Source: JAWLHU01 sp041690255 (lineage in GTDB: Bacteria; Bacillota; Sulfobacillia; Symbiobacteriales; Symbiobacteriaceae). From it: a stretch of DNA of 64,000 nucleotides. A model generated the notes under the pieces. The model was not told where the DNA came from, did not search any database, and saw only the letters and a program-made list of their open reading frames with translations. Where the stretch lies: assembly GCA_041690255.1 (NCBI GenBank), contig JAWLHU010000003.1, forward strand, positions 1-64,000, read 5' to 3'. The position numbers were made by a program, and so were the translations under genes. Below, in pieces: positions 8,205-15,617 of this stretch; positions within the stretch are counted from its first letter, which is position 1, and each line of letters opens with the position of its first letter.

Positions 8205-9236
8205 CTAGCGGTTGGCCCGCAGGAACTGGTCCATGGCGATCGAGCAGCCCCGGGCCTCGGCCCCGGGCGCCCGCCCGAGGATCTCGAAGCCGTCCGCGTA
8301 CTGCACCCCGATATCCTGGGTCAGGAGAAAGGCGCAGGAGTAGAGGTTCGCCAGGTCGGTGATCGCCACGATGCCCGGCTGCCCCATGGGCACCTCCGCC
8401 AGCGTCTCGGGGTCGAGCATCCGCACCCAGACCCAATCGGGCCCGGCCTTGCGGGGCGAGCCGTTCAGCAGGGTCTGGTCGTAGCAGTTGGATGACATCT
8501 CGGTCATGCCATACTGGTTCACACAGGCAACATCCGCACCCAGCGCTTCCCGGATCAGGGCGTAGAGCTCGGCGCGGCCGACCTCCCGGGACTTCCCCTT
8601 GAACCCCCCGGTCTCCATGACCCGGGAACCGGGGGGCAGCTTCACCCGCAGGCCGCTGTCGACCAGGTGGACGAAGGCGAAGGCGGTCCCCAGCAGGGCG
8701 ACGGGGCCATCGGCCCGGCGCAGCCGCTCGGCCAGCGCCTCCACCCGCAGGCCGTGGCTGTCGACATACCAGCCGGACTCCGTGGCGAAGGCCTCCGCCT
8801 GCTGGCTCAGGTACCAGGAGAGCGAGGAGTGCGGGTTCTCCGCCGGTGACTGGGCGAGCATCAGCATGGGCAGCCGCTCCACCCCGGGCAGGACGAACCG
8901 CCGGAAGACGGGAAGGGCAGCCGCCCGGTAGAGGTCGAGCGTCTGGAAGAAGTGGCGCCCCCGCAGCTCCGGCCCCTCAGTCGTGCCGCTGGTCTGGAAG
9001 AAGTGGCCAGGCTCCCCTTCCCCGCTGTAAATGCGGGCATGCTTGAAGGCGGTGACCGGCAGGTGGGGGATCTCCCGCCAGTCGCTCACCGTGCCGGGGT
9101 TCTTGCCCCGTGCGTCGCAGTACCGGCGATAGGGCAGAGCCCGTTCGTACTGGCGCGCGAAGAGGGCGAGGGCGACCTCGCCAAAGTCAAAGCCGGGCTC
9201 CTGGCCGGCAAAGATCCGCAGCAGCCGCTCTTCCAT
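8205..9236 (-). CDS. LuxE-like acyl-protein synthetase
   Basis: 343 aa from the ATG at 9236, which has GGGGGGTG upstream; the frame is open further 5' but that part lies inside queE. LuxE enzymes activate a carboxylic acid with ATP and transfer the acyl group to a C-terminal cysteine, from which LuxC accepts it. The adenylate-forming loop FQTSGTTEGPELRG (about 80-93) is present, as is the C-terminal GAEARGCSIAMDQFL with the acyl-acceptor Cys331. The start is 5 bp after the queE stop and the ribosome site lies within queE, so it is translated as part of the same mRNA. No acyl carrier protein or fatty-acid gene is nearby. I infer that it could activate the QueE product, a carboxylic acid. Confidence 0.88.
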   Translation of the reverse strand: MEERLLRIFAGQEPGFDFGEVALALFARQYERALPYRRYCDARGKNPGTVSDWREIPHLPVTAFKHARIYSGEGEPGHFFQTSGTTEGPELRGRHFFQTLDLYRAAALPVFRRFVLPGVERLPMLMLAQSPAENPHSSLSWYLSQQAEAFATESGWYVDSHGLRVEALAERLRRADGPVALLGTAFAFVHLVDSGLRVKLPPGSRVMETGGFKGKSREVGRAELYALIREALGADVACVNQYGMTEMSSNCYDQTLLNGSPRKAGPDWVWVRMLDPETLAEVPMGQPGIVAITDLANLYSCAFLLTQDIGVQYADGFEILGRAPGAEARGCSIAMDQFLRANR

Positions 9237-9241
9237 GATCG

Positions 9242-9895
9242 CTACACCCCCCGCATGGCCGGATCCCAGATGATCTTGTGCAACTGGATCTGGACCCGGG
9301 CATCCAGCCCGCTGCCCAGGACCCACTCGGTCAGTTGCAGCGGCGTGACCGCATCCCATATGGGGGAGAAGAGAAGGCGAGCTCTCGCCTCCAGATCGTG
9401 CCGCTGGATCAGATCCACCGACCAGTCGAAGTCCTCCCGACTGCCCACGACGAACTTGACCTCATCCTCCGGGCGCAGGTGGTTCAGGGAGTCGAAGTCC
9501 ATCTTCCCCGACTCGCCGGATGATGGGGTCTTCATGTCGAGGATCCAGCGCTGCTTTGCGCGCAACTGGAACGGTGCGATGGGCACCGCACCGGAGGTCT
9601 CGATCGAGAGCTCATAGCCCTCCGCCGCCAGCAGGTCGAAGAACTGCTGCAGCTCCCGGGCCGGCTGGATCAGCGGCTCACCGCCGGTCAGGCAGACCCG
9701 CTTGCAGCGCTTCGCCCGTACCTCCTCCATGACCTCTTCCACCGTCATGGCGACCGAGCCCTGGGTGGTCAGAGCGTAGGGCGTGTCGCAGTAGGTGCAG
9801 CGAATCGGGCAGCCACCGGTCCGAACGAAGATGGTCGGCAGGCCGGCGGAACTGGTCTCGCCCTGGACCGAGAGGAAGATCTCATTGATCCGCAC
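9242..9895 (-). CDS. queE: 7-carboxy-7-deazaguanine synthase QueE
   Basis: 217 aa. This radical-SAM enzyme converts 6-carboxytetrahydropterin to 7-carboxy-7-deazaguanine (CDG), the third step of the queuosine pathway. It has the typical N-terminus INEIFLSVQGE and the cluster motif C29-x3-C33-x2-C36 (CPIRCTYCDT), followed by the SAM-site LTGGEPLIQ and SIETSG. I chose the GTG at 9895 because TGGAGGG lies 6 bases upstream and the product then begins at the position usual for QueE; an in-frame ATG at 9913 is the alternative. It overlaps queD by 14 bp and is followed 5 bp later by the LuxE-like gene. Confidence 0.93.
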   Translation of the reverse strand: MRINEIFLSVQGETSSAGLPTIFVRTGGCPIRCTYCDTPYALTTQGSVAMTVEEVMEEVRAKRCKRVCLTGGEPLIQPARELQQFFDLLAAEGYELSIETSGAVPIAPFQLRAKQRWILDMKTPSSGESGKMDFDSLNHLRPEDEVKFVVGSREDFDWSVDLIQRHDLEARARLLFSPIWDAVTPLQLTEWVLGSGLDARVQIQLHKIIWDPAMRGV

Positions 9896-10289
9896 GCCCA
9901 GCCCTCCAGTCATCGTAGGTCAGCGTCACGAAGGCATTGGGCGTCTCCCAGATCCGCACGCGCGCCGGCTGTACATCCGGGAAGAGCGGTCGGACCACCT
10001 CATCCCAGTGGTCGAAGAACCAGATCGCCAGGTTCTCGGCGGTGGTGTTGATGAAGGGGAGCGACTCGTTCAGGTACTTGTGGTCGAGCAGCGGCTCAAA
10101 GTAGCGCTTGAAGATCTCCTTCAGGTCACCGAAGTCGACGACGATACCCCGGTGATCCGGCGTACCCCGCACGGTCAGCTCCAGCTTGTAGGTGTGGCCG
10201 TGCAGGAAGTTGCACTTGCCGACATAGTCCTCCAAGCGATGGGCGGCATCGAAGGTGAAGATCCGGGTCACTTCCATGTAGACCGGCAC
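9882..10289 (-). CDS. queD: 6-carboxy-tetrahydropterin synthase QueD
   Basis: 135 aa. QueD converts dihydroneopterin triphosphate to 6-carboxytetrahydropterin. The zinc ligands H17, H30 and H32 (FDAAHRL, CNFLHGHTYKLE) and catalytic C26 are present, as is the conserved IVVDFGDLK and a C-terminal VRIWETPNAF. The GTG at 10289 is preferred because AAGGAGG is 7 bases upstream; the ATG at 10277 has no site of its own. It is the first gene of the operon and stands directly behind the preQ1 riboswitch and terminator. FolE, QueC and QueF are not encoded in this operon. Confidence 0.93.
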   Translation of the reverse strand: MPVYMEVTRIFTFDAAHRLEDYVGKCNFLHGHTYKLELTVRGTPDHRGIVVDFGDLKEIFKRYFEPLLDHKYLNESLPFINTTAENLAIWFFDHWDEVVRPLFPDVQPARVRIWETPNAFVTLTYDDWRAGRADQ

Positions 10290-10321
10290 AGGGAGCCCTC
10301 CTTCGCCAAGGGAAAGTGAAA

Positions 10322-10345
10322 GACCGGGCCGAAGGCGGCCCGGTC
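10322..10345 (-). terminator. Leader terminator of the queD operon
   Basis: The stem GACCGGGCC / GGCCCGGTC with a GCCTTC loop is followed by TTTC on the minus strand. It lies between the preQ1 aptamer and the queD ribosome site and is the likely expression platform: preQ1 binding would favour it and switch the operon off. The mutually exclusive antiterminator pairing is not obvious by eye. Confidence 0.75.
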
Positions 10346-10370
10346 TCAAAACACGCGCAGCAAAAGAGTG

Positions 10371-10408
10371 CGCAGTTTTGATGACGCGGGTGTTCTCTGC
10401 GACCGCGG
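10371..10408 (-). promoter_or_regulatory. preQ1-I riboswitch aptamer
   Basis: On the minus strand a P1 stem CGCGG / CCGCG encloses TCGCAGAGAACAC, followed by the A-rich tail TCATCAAAA and CTGCG. The segment GGTCGCAG...AACACCC closely matches the type-I preQ1 aptamer (the Thermoanaerobacter tengcongensis form has GGTCGCAGTAACCCC). The 3' CTGCG can pair with the loop CGCAG to form the H-type pseudoknot P2. It senses the 7-aminomethyl base preQ1, the product expected from the operon it controls. Confidence 0.85.
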
Positions 10409-10427
10409 GCATAAAGATGCCGGGCTT

Positions 10428-10456
10428 ATTATAACGTAGTCTCCCCCCCTTGCATA
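10428..10456 (-). promoter_or_regulatory. Promoter of the queD operon
   Basis: A consensus -10 TATAAT is on the minus strand at 10428-10433. The -35 region about 17 bp upstream (TATGCA) is poor. Transcription would start about 15 bases before the riboswitch, a sensible distance. Confidence 0.5.
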
Positions 10457-10614
10457 GCCAGAAATACCCGACGGGCTGTCCAATCCTTTCAGAGATGTTC
10501 GCACCTTAACTTGTCAACCGCCTAATACATCGACAGGAGAATCGACACTGATGGAGAATCTGGATAAAGCCTGTCGCATCTCTTCCCGCTGTTCCGGGTC
10601 GAAGGAGGGTGCCG

Positions 10615-11367
10615 ATGTCCCAACCCCTACCCGATAACATCCGCAGCCTTATGAATGACCTGGCCAGCGGTCTGCGATCGATCTTGGGTGCTGGTCTGGT
10701 CGGGATCTACCTCGGTGGGTCGGTCTCGCTGGGCGATTTCTGCGAGGCCAGCAGTGATCTGGATTTTCTCGTCGTGACAGATGGCGTGATCTCCCCCGAA
10801 GACCTGCTTGCGATCGGCATGCTTCACAGCGAGCTGCTTGATCTTCACCCCGCAGCCTTCCGGCTTGAGGGGGATTACGCACCGCGCCAGTTCCTGGTGC
10901 CCGAGGGGACGACCGTACCGGTCCCGGGTTGCGAGCGGGGCATCTTCCTGCCCAAGGTAGGGGAGATCATGCTTTCGGCTGATAACATCTACAACATGCG
11001 GGAGAACGGCATTCTGATCTGGGGGCCTCCGCCCAAGGAGATTCTGCCACCGGTCAGCCCGGACCAGGTGCGCTCGGCCGTCCGTACCATACTGCTGGAT
11101 GGCCCGGGCTGCTGCCACACGCCCGAAGAGGCAGCCGATGAGATCCTGAACATCTGCCGTTCGCTCTGCGCACTGGAGACGGGCGTACCGACCTCCAAGA
11201 CGGAAGGCGCCCACTGGGCCCGGCAGAACCTGGGCACCCGCTGGTTCCCGGTGATCGACGCGGCGGTCGGTGTCCGCACCCGGGGATCCGCAGCGGCTGA
11301 TGAGGAGACGCGGCTCTGCGCCGCGGTGCGGGAGCTGGAGCAGGAACTGCGGGCCCGCTATCTCTAG
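10615..11367 (+). CDS. AadA-like nucleotidyltransferase
   Basis: 250 aa; the ATG at 10615 has GAAGGAGG 6 bases upstream. The N-terminal nucleotidyltransferase signature GGSVSLGDFCEASSDLDFLVV has the G-S and D-x-D metal-binding pattern of the ANT(3'')/AadA aminoglycoside adenylyltransferases. The C-terminal part is helical with a DEILNICRSL segment and TKTEG/GAHWA-like residues (TSKTEGAHWARQ), matching the AadA C-terminal domain. The enzyme would transfer AMP to streptomycin/spectinomycin-like hydroxyls or a related substrate. It is monocistronic with its own terminator. Nothing suggests recent transfer: there is no integron site and the codon use matches the neighbours. Confidence 0.8.
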   Translation: MSQPLPDNIRSLMNDLASGLRSILGAGLVGIYLGGSVSLGDFCEASSDLDFLVVTDGVISPEDLLAIGMLHSELLDLHPAAFRLEGDYAPRQFLVPEGTTVPVPGCERGIFLPKVGEIMLSADNIYNMRENGILIWGPPPKEILPPVSPDQVRSAVRTILLDGPGCCHTPEEAADEILNICRSLCALETGVPTSKTEGAHWARQNLGTRWFPVIDAAVGVRTRGSAAADEETRLCAAVRELEQELRARYL

Positions 11368-11382
11368 ATCTGGTCATAGCAG

Positions 11383-11411
11383 GGCCGATGCCTGATGGCA
11401 CCGGCCTTTTT
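11383..11411 (+). terminator. Intrinsic terminator of the nucleotidyltransferase gene
   Basis: The hairpin GGCCGATGCC / GGCACCGGCC with a TGAT loop is followed by TTTTT. It sits between two convergent genes; the stop of the minus-strand lipoprotein is at 11413. Confidence 0.85.
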
Positions 11412-11412
11412 C

Positions 11413-13101
11413 TTATGGCACGCTCTGGAACCCGGTGATGCTCAGGAGCCTGGGCCGCTCATATCGCTGGCCGGCGTAGGTGAAGCCGGTCTCATCTATC
11501 AGCACCATACGCCGCTCCCCATCGACCGTGAAGATCAAGGTGAGAGGCTGGCTGAAGGGGCTCTCCTGGGGCCGGGTCACCCCGACCAGCATCCGGACGA
11601 CGGAGTTCTTCCAGCGGGTGAGATCGTTGCCCGGGGCGATCTCAAGCTTCTCGGCCAGGAAGAGCGATGCCGGATCATCGGCGGACAGCTCGGGTATGGG
11701 GAGCCATCCCCGGAGCGTCTCCCCGAGCGGTCCCGCGACAGCCAAGGCGCCACCATGGGTCTGGATCAGGTGGTGCTCGCCGCTCAGGATGATGCCGGCG
11801 CTCCAGCCCTCCCCGCTCAGCCTGATACCATAGCGCGGGAACTCGGGCTCCAGCGGCTGCGGCGCCGCCTCGGGGGCCACGGGGGTCGCCCGGGCGAGCA
11901 GGGTCTTCAGCTCCTCCCGTTCCGCCGGGCTGAGGTCGCGGGCTGCCCCGGTCAGGTCCTCCAGGGCGACCTGCGCCGACGTGGCCGCGCCCAGCGCCTG
12001 CGCAAGGGCAGCCGGGGAGAGGCGGAGCGCATCGGCCAGGCGGTCCAGTTCGGACCCCACGGCGTAGACCTGGCCTCCCAGGGCGACCTGGTCGCCGTAG
12101 AGGTCGATCTGCAGCGGCTCACCATCAGCAAAGAAGGCGGTCAATCGGGTGGGCACCAGGTCGTGGGGCACCGGCACCTGCGAGGGCTGCGCCCGGCCGA
12201 GCAGCTTCCAGATATTCCAGCGGTCGACCTCGCCGGTCACGTCAACGGGCAGGCCGTTGCCTCCGGTCAGGCGGATACGTTCCGGCAGCGGGCGTCCGAG
12301 GAAGACGGGTGGCTCCGGTGTCGCCGCCGAGGGAGCCTGCCCCTCGCCGCCCACGGGCGGGAGGAGCATCTGAACCTGGGCCCGATCGAGCGGGGCGGCG
12401 GTCGGGGCGGTCAGGACGTAGACCCCGCCACTCTCGTTGACGTGCCAGTCGATCACCCAGCTATCGGTCGGGCTGGTGCCGCGGGCCAGCTCCTGCCCCT
12501 CCGTACCGATCCGCCGGACGAGAAAGCCGGGCTCGGCCGGCTCCCGCTCGTAGCGGTTGCCGTACCGGTCGGTGCCGATCGTGACGGCTTCCGCCTTCCC
12601 TGCCAACGTCTCATCCCGGATGCCGGCTGGGGCCGGACGGATGTCGAGAATCCGCCCGTCCTCATCGATCATGATATCGTAGATCCGGCTGGTGACCGTG
12701 TAGCCGCCGGTACCGGCCCGGCGGAGGTCGCCGGCCTCGTCATAGAGCCAGGGCAGCGCCACCGACCCGACCAGCTTCTCATCCTGGTAGTGGAGCAGCC
12801 GTCCCTTGGCCTGGTCCAGCAGGGTGACCGTGGTGCCCTGGTCATCGACCAGGAGGTCACGGGGGCCGGAGGCCGGGATGCCGCCCACCCGCTCCGGCGT
12901 CCAACCCGGCTGCTGCGGGTCGTCGCCCAGGGCCAGGTCGAGGAGCAGGTGCGGGGTGTGCGAGGACGGCGAAGCAGGAGCCGCCACGGCGGGGCCGGGC
13001 TCCTGCTTCACCTCATCTGGGGGTAGGGCGGGGCTTGTGCAACTGCTGAGGAGCAGCCCGATCAGAAGGGTTGCAGCGGTGCGGCGCAGCGTCTGGATCA
13101 T
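11413..13101 (-). CDS. Large lipoprotein of unknown function
   Basis: 562 aa. Residues 1-22 form a lipoprotein signal (MIQTLRRTAATLLIGLLLSSC), so it is probably anchored to the outer face of the membrane. The start has AGGAG upstream. The mature chain begins Pro-rich and continues with beta-rich sequence containing KGRLLHYQDEKLVGSVALPW and DRYGNRYE, reminiscent of PQQ/NHL-type propeller blades. A helical middle section (DALRLSPAALAQALGAAT) and a C-terminal beta region (MVLIDETGFTYAGQRYERP) follow. No catalytic motif is visible. It is 72 bp downstream of a membrane-anchored protein on the same strand, and the pair may form an envelope unit. Confidence 0.7.
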   Translation of the reverse strand: MIQTLRRTAATLLIGLLLSSCTSPALPPDEVKQEPGPAVAAPASPSSHTPHLLLDLALGDDPQQPGWTPERVGGIPASGPRDLLVDDQGTTVTLLDQAKGRLLHYQDEKLVGSVALPWLYDEAGDLRRAGTGGYTVTSRIYDIMIDEDGRILDIRPAPAGIRDETLAGKAEAVTIGTDRYGNRYEREPAEPGFLVRRIGTEGQELARGTSPTDSWVIDWHVNESGGVYVLTAPTAAPLDRAQVQMLLPPVGGEGQAPSAATPEPPVFLGRPLPERIRLTGGNGLPVDVTGEVDRWNIWKLLGRAQPSQVPVPHDLVPTRLTAFFADGEPLQIDLYGDQVALGGQVYAVGSELDRLADALRLSPAALAQALGAATSAQVALEDLTGAARDLSPAEREELKTLLARATPVAPEAAPQPLEPEFPRYGIRLSGEGWSAGIILSGEHHLIQTHGGALAVAGPLGETLRGWLPIPELSADDPASLFLAEKLEIAPGNDLTRWKNSVVRMLVGVTRPQESPFSQPLTLIFTVDGERRMVLIDETGFTYAGQRYERPRLLSITGFQSVP

Positions 13102-13173
13102 GGGGACTCATCTCCTGTGCAGACCATTTCTACTTCTGTGACGATGCGGCTGCACAGTGGGTTGCGCGCAGGT

Positions 13174-13971
13174 TCAGCCCAGTTGGATCGGGGGAAGGAA
13201 GCGGAGCGGCAGCTCGTAGCGGGCGCCGGTCAGGGCGTCGGTCAGGATCAGCTTGCCGCGCTCGGGCAGCTTTACACCCGCCAGGTCCATCTCCGCCAGG
13301 AAGGAGCCCCAGTCGGGAGCACCGGCGGCCGCATGGATCCCCATATCCTTCAGCAGGGTGCCATCATCGGCGACAAGGGTGGCCATGAAGCCGGATTCGA
13401 AGACCCTTGCATAGCCGCCAATGGAGAGGACCCGCCCCTCGACCATGGCATCGGCCAGGGGAGCGACCAGGGTGAAACCGCCGGTGCGTGGCAGGTCGGT
13501 GAGGGGCAGGCCATGCGGGTTGTAGAGCGCCGGAATGACGGCGTACATGCCGTCCAGCGGGAACTGGTAGCGGGTCGCCCCGGCCAGCGGCAGGCTGCCG
13601 ATCAGGAGGGAGGCTCCCTGCGGATCGCTCTTCAGATGGATATCGACCAGGGAGGGCGAGAGCTCGTCCGGCTCAGCCACAACCCGCTCGGCGGTGATCT
13701 TGACGGAATCCCGCCCGGTGGAGATGATCAGGTAGGTCTTCCCCTCCGCCACCATGGCGTAGCCCACCTCGGAGTTCTGGAGCACCTTGGCCGCCTCGGC
13801 CACCACCTGTGGGACCTCGGTCATGGAGTGCATGCTCAGCGTCAGTCCGGGATCTTCCTTCGGTGTGGTCACCGGGGCCTGTCCGGTACGGGAGAGGATC
13901 GCCCAGACCAGGAGGGCCAGGACCAGCACGGCCCCGCCCACCAGATAAGGACTGATCTTCCGCTTCGGCAT
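13174..13971 (-). CDS. Single-pass membrane-anchored hypothetical protein
   Basis: 265 aa from the second ATG (13971), which is 8 bases after GGAGG; an ATG two codons earlier is too close to that site. The basic start MPKRK is followed by one membrane helix (about residues 9-26) and a soluble outer domain rich in beta segments (GKTYLIISTGRDSVKITAERVV, GKLILTDALTGARYELPLRF). No family was recognised. It precedes the large lipoprotein on the same strand and may be cotranscribed with it. Confidence 0.7.
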   Translation of the reverse strand: MPKRKISPYLVGGAVLVLALLVWAILSRTGQAPVTTPKEDPGLTLSMHSMTEVPQVVAEAAKVLQNSEVGYAMVAEGKTYLIISTGRDSVKITAERVVAEPDELSPSLVDIHLKSDPQGASLLIGSLPLAGATRYQFPLDGMYAVIPALYNPHGLPLTDLPRTGGFTLVAPLADAMVEGRVLSIGGYARVFESGFMATLVADDGTLLKDMGIHAAAGAPDWGSFLAEMDLAGVKLPERGKLILTDALTGARYELPLRFLPPIQLG

Positions 13972-14062
13972 CACCATCGCCTCCGTTCCAATTGGTTCTA
14001 ATTGGTAAGACGGTGCGAATGGGTGATTGTATCGAACTCTGGGAGCGAAAAGGCCGGCCCGC

Positions 14063-14896
14063 CTATCCCCTCTTGAACTTGCTCATGAGGATCTCCTCGG
14101 GGCTCATGGAGGGCTGGGCCATGAAGTGGGCGATGCGCCAGCGGGGCTGCCAGGCGGCTATCGCCCCGTCCAGGGCCGGGAGTTGCTCCAGGCTGCGGGC
14201 GACGGCCTCGTGGTGGTCCTTGCCACCCATGGCAGGGGTCAGGTGCAGGAGGCTGTGCAGTTCGCCGCCCGGTTCCACGTCCGGACGGGCCGAGCTGATC
14301 TCCTGGGCCTCGTAGTGAAAGGGCTTGTAGCGGGCCCCGCTCAAGGTGCCCTCAATCGATCGCTGGTTGGGCAGGCGGTCGATCACCGGCAGCCCCCGGC
14401 TGACCAGCCCACGCTTGTACAGCTCCTGGAGCAGGGCATACTGTGGGGAGACCACGTCGCCACCCGTGTTGAAGTAGGTGCCGATCAGGTTGAAGCAGAT
14501 CCTGCCGGTCGGCTTGATCTTCTCTCGCCAGCGCTTGAGCACATCCTCCGGGCTCTGGAACGAGGAGAGCGCCAGGTTACAGAGCACCCGGTCAACCTTC
14601 TCCGCGATGAGTTCGGCAGCAGCGGCCGCATCACCCACGTGGTAGGCCTGGACCCGCTCTCCGAGATGGCGGCGCGCCTCATCGATCATAGACGGATCCC
14701 GGTCCACCAGGGTCAGGCTCAAGCCTTCCGGTACCTGCGCCAGGGCGGCAAGGCTGGTCAGGCCGCTGCCGCAGCCCAGATCGACCACGGTCATGCCCGG
14801 CTTCAGGTCGGCCAGTTCGGCCAGGCGGTGGTTCGACTCAGTGTACAGGGCCATTTGCGATGCGATGCCGTGGTAGTACTGCCCCCAGGTGCTCAT
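14063..14896 (-). CDS. Class I SAM-dependent methyltransferase
   Basis: 277 aa. The SAM-binding motif I VVDLGCGSGLTSL lies at about residues 37-49, followed by the acidic end of beta2 (LTLVDRDPSMIDEA), motif II VGDAAAAAELIAEKVDRVLCNLALSSF, and GRICFNLIGTYF. The C-terminal third is unlike small-molecule methyltransferases of known substrate, so the acceptor is open. AGGAGG stands upstream of the ATG. It lies 42 bp after the Cys-cluster protein and is probably in one transcript with it. Confidence 0.82.
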   Translation of the reverse strand: MSTWGQYYHGIASQMALYTESNHRLAELADLKPGMTVVDLGCGSGLTSLAALAQVPEGLSLTLVDRDPSMIDEARRHLGERVQAYHVGDAAAAAELIAEKVDRVLCNLALSSFQSPEDVLKRWREKIKPTGRICFNLIGTYFNTGGDVVSPQYALLQELYKRGLVSRGLPVIDRLPNQRSIEGTLSGARYKPFHYEAQEISSARPDVEPGGELHSLLHLTPAMGGKDHHEAVARSLEQLPALDGAIAAWQPRWRIAHFMAQPSMSPEEILMSKFKRG

Positions 14897-14938
14897 GGCA
14901 CCATCCCCTCCTCCTGATCGATCAGGCTGGCCGGCATC

Positions 14939-15502
14939 TCAGGCCCCCTCCTCGGTCGCCGGCGGCAATTCGAGGGCGTCGAACTGGGCGGTCAGCCACT
15001 TGACGTGCTCCCGCATCTCCGGATCTTGCAGCAGGAGCGTCCAGGCCTGGCGGGCCGCATCCACAAAGGCGGGCTGCAGATCGCTCACCGCATACCGCTC
15101 GAGCAGCGGGCAGATCCCGGCGGCCAGAAAGGAGTAGCGCATCTCCAGAGAGCCGTCCTCCCGCATGTAGGGCAGGAGCGGGTAGGTCCGGCACTCGAAG
15201 GGCCGCTTCTCCCGGCTGGCGGCGCAGACCTTCTTGCATTGCATGAACGGGATCGCATCGTACTTCTTCTCCCAGGAAGGCGCAAACTCGTACTCATCGG
15301 TCCGGTGGAACTGCCATGTGGGAAAATCCTCGGTACCATCGAAGAGCGGCAGTTCGCCGGGAAGCAGATAGACGCCCTCATCGGGGGCGAAATCGGTGCA
15401 GCACTTGTTCCCGCAGAGGGTCCCGCAGTCATAGGCCAGCGGGGTCACGTTCGCCAGCAGCCGGCGGGCCGCTTCAATCAGGTCGATATCCGCCAAGGTC
15501 AC
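14939..15502 (-). CDS. YkgJ-like cysteine-cluster protein
   Basis: 187 aa, GTG start at 15502 with GGAGGGGG upstream. The N-terminal half has CGTLCGNKCC and later MQCKKVCAASREKRPFECRTYP, the spaced cysteine pattern of the YkgJ/UPF0153 family, proposed to bind Zn or an Fe-S cluster. A further Cys occurs in AAGICPLL. Some family members are demethylation or peptide-modification partners, but no general role is known. It directly precedes the methyltransferase and may act with it. Confidence 0.75.
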   Translation of the reverse strand: MTLADIDLIEAARRLLANVTPLAYDCGTLCGNKCCTDFAPDEGVYLLPGELPLFDGTEDFPTWQFHRTDEYEFAPSWEKKYDAIPFMQCKKVCAASREKRPFECRTYPLLPYMREDGSLEMRYSFLAAGICPLLERYAVSDLQPAFVDAARQAWTLLLQDPEMREHVKWLTAQFDALELPPATEEGA

Positions 15503-15617
15503 ATCCCCCTCCCCTGCACTCTACCACAACCGGTGCCACGTACGCACGGGGATCGCATCCACCCAGAAATATGGTACCATGAAGAGGCAAACACCCTACC
15601 ATAAGGAGCGATTCACC

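Noticed and set aside
15569..15580. The palindrome ATGGTACCAT here and again near 17954
   Set aside because: It is a short self-complementary sequence that could be a -10-like element, but two copies with no shared flanks are not enough to call an operator.
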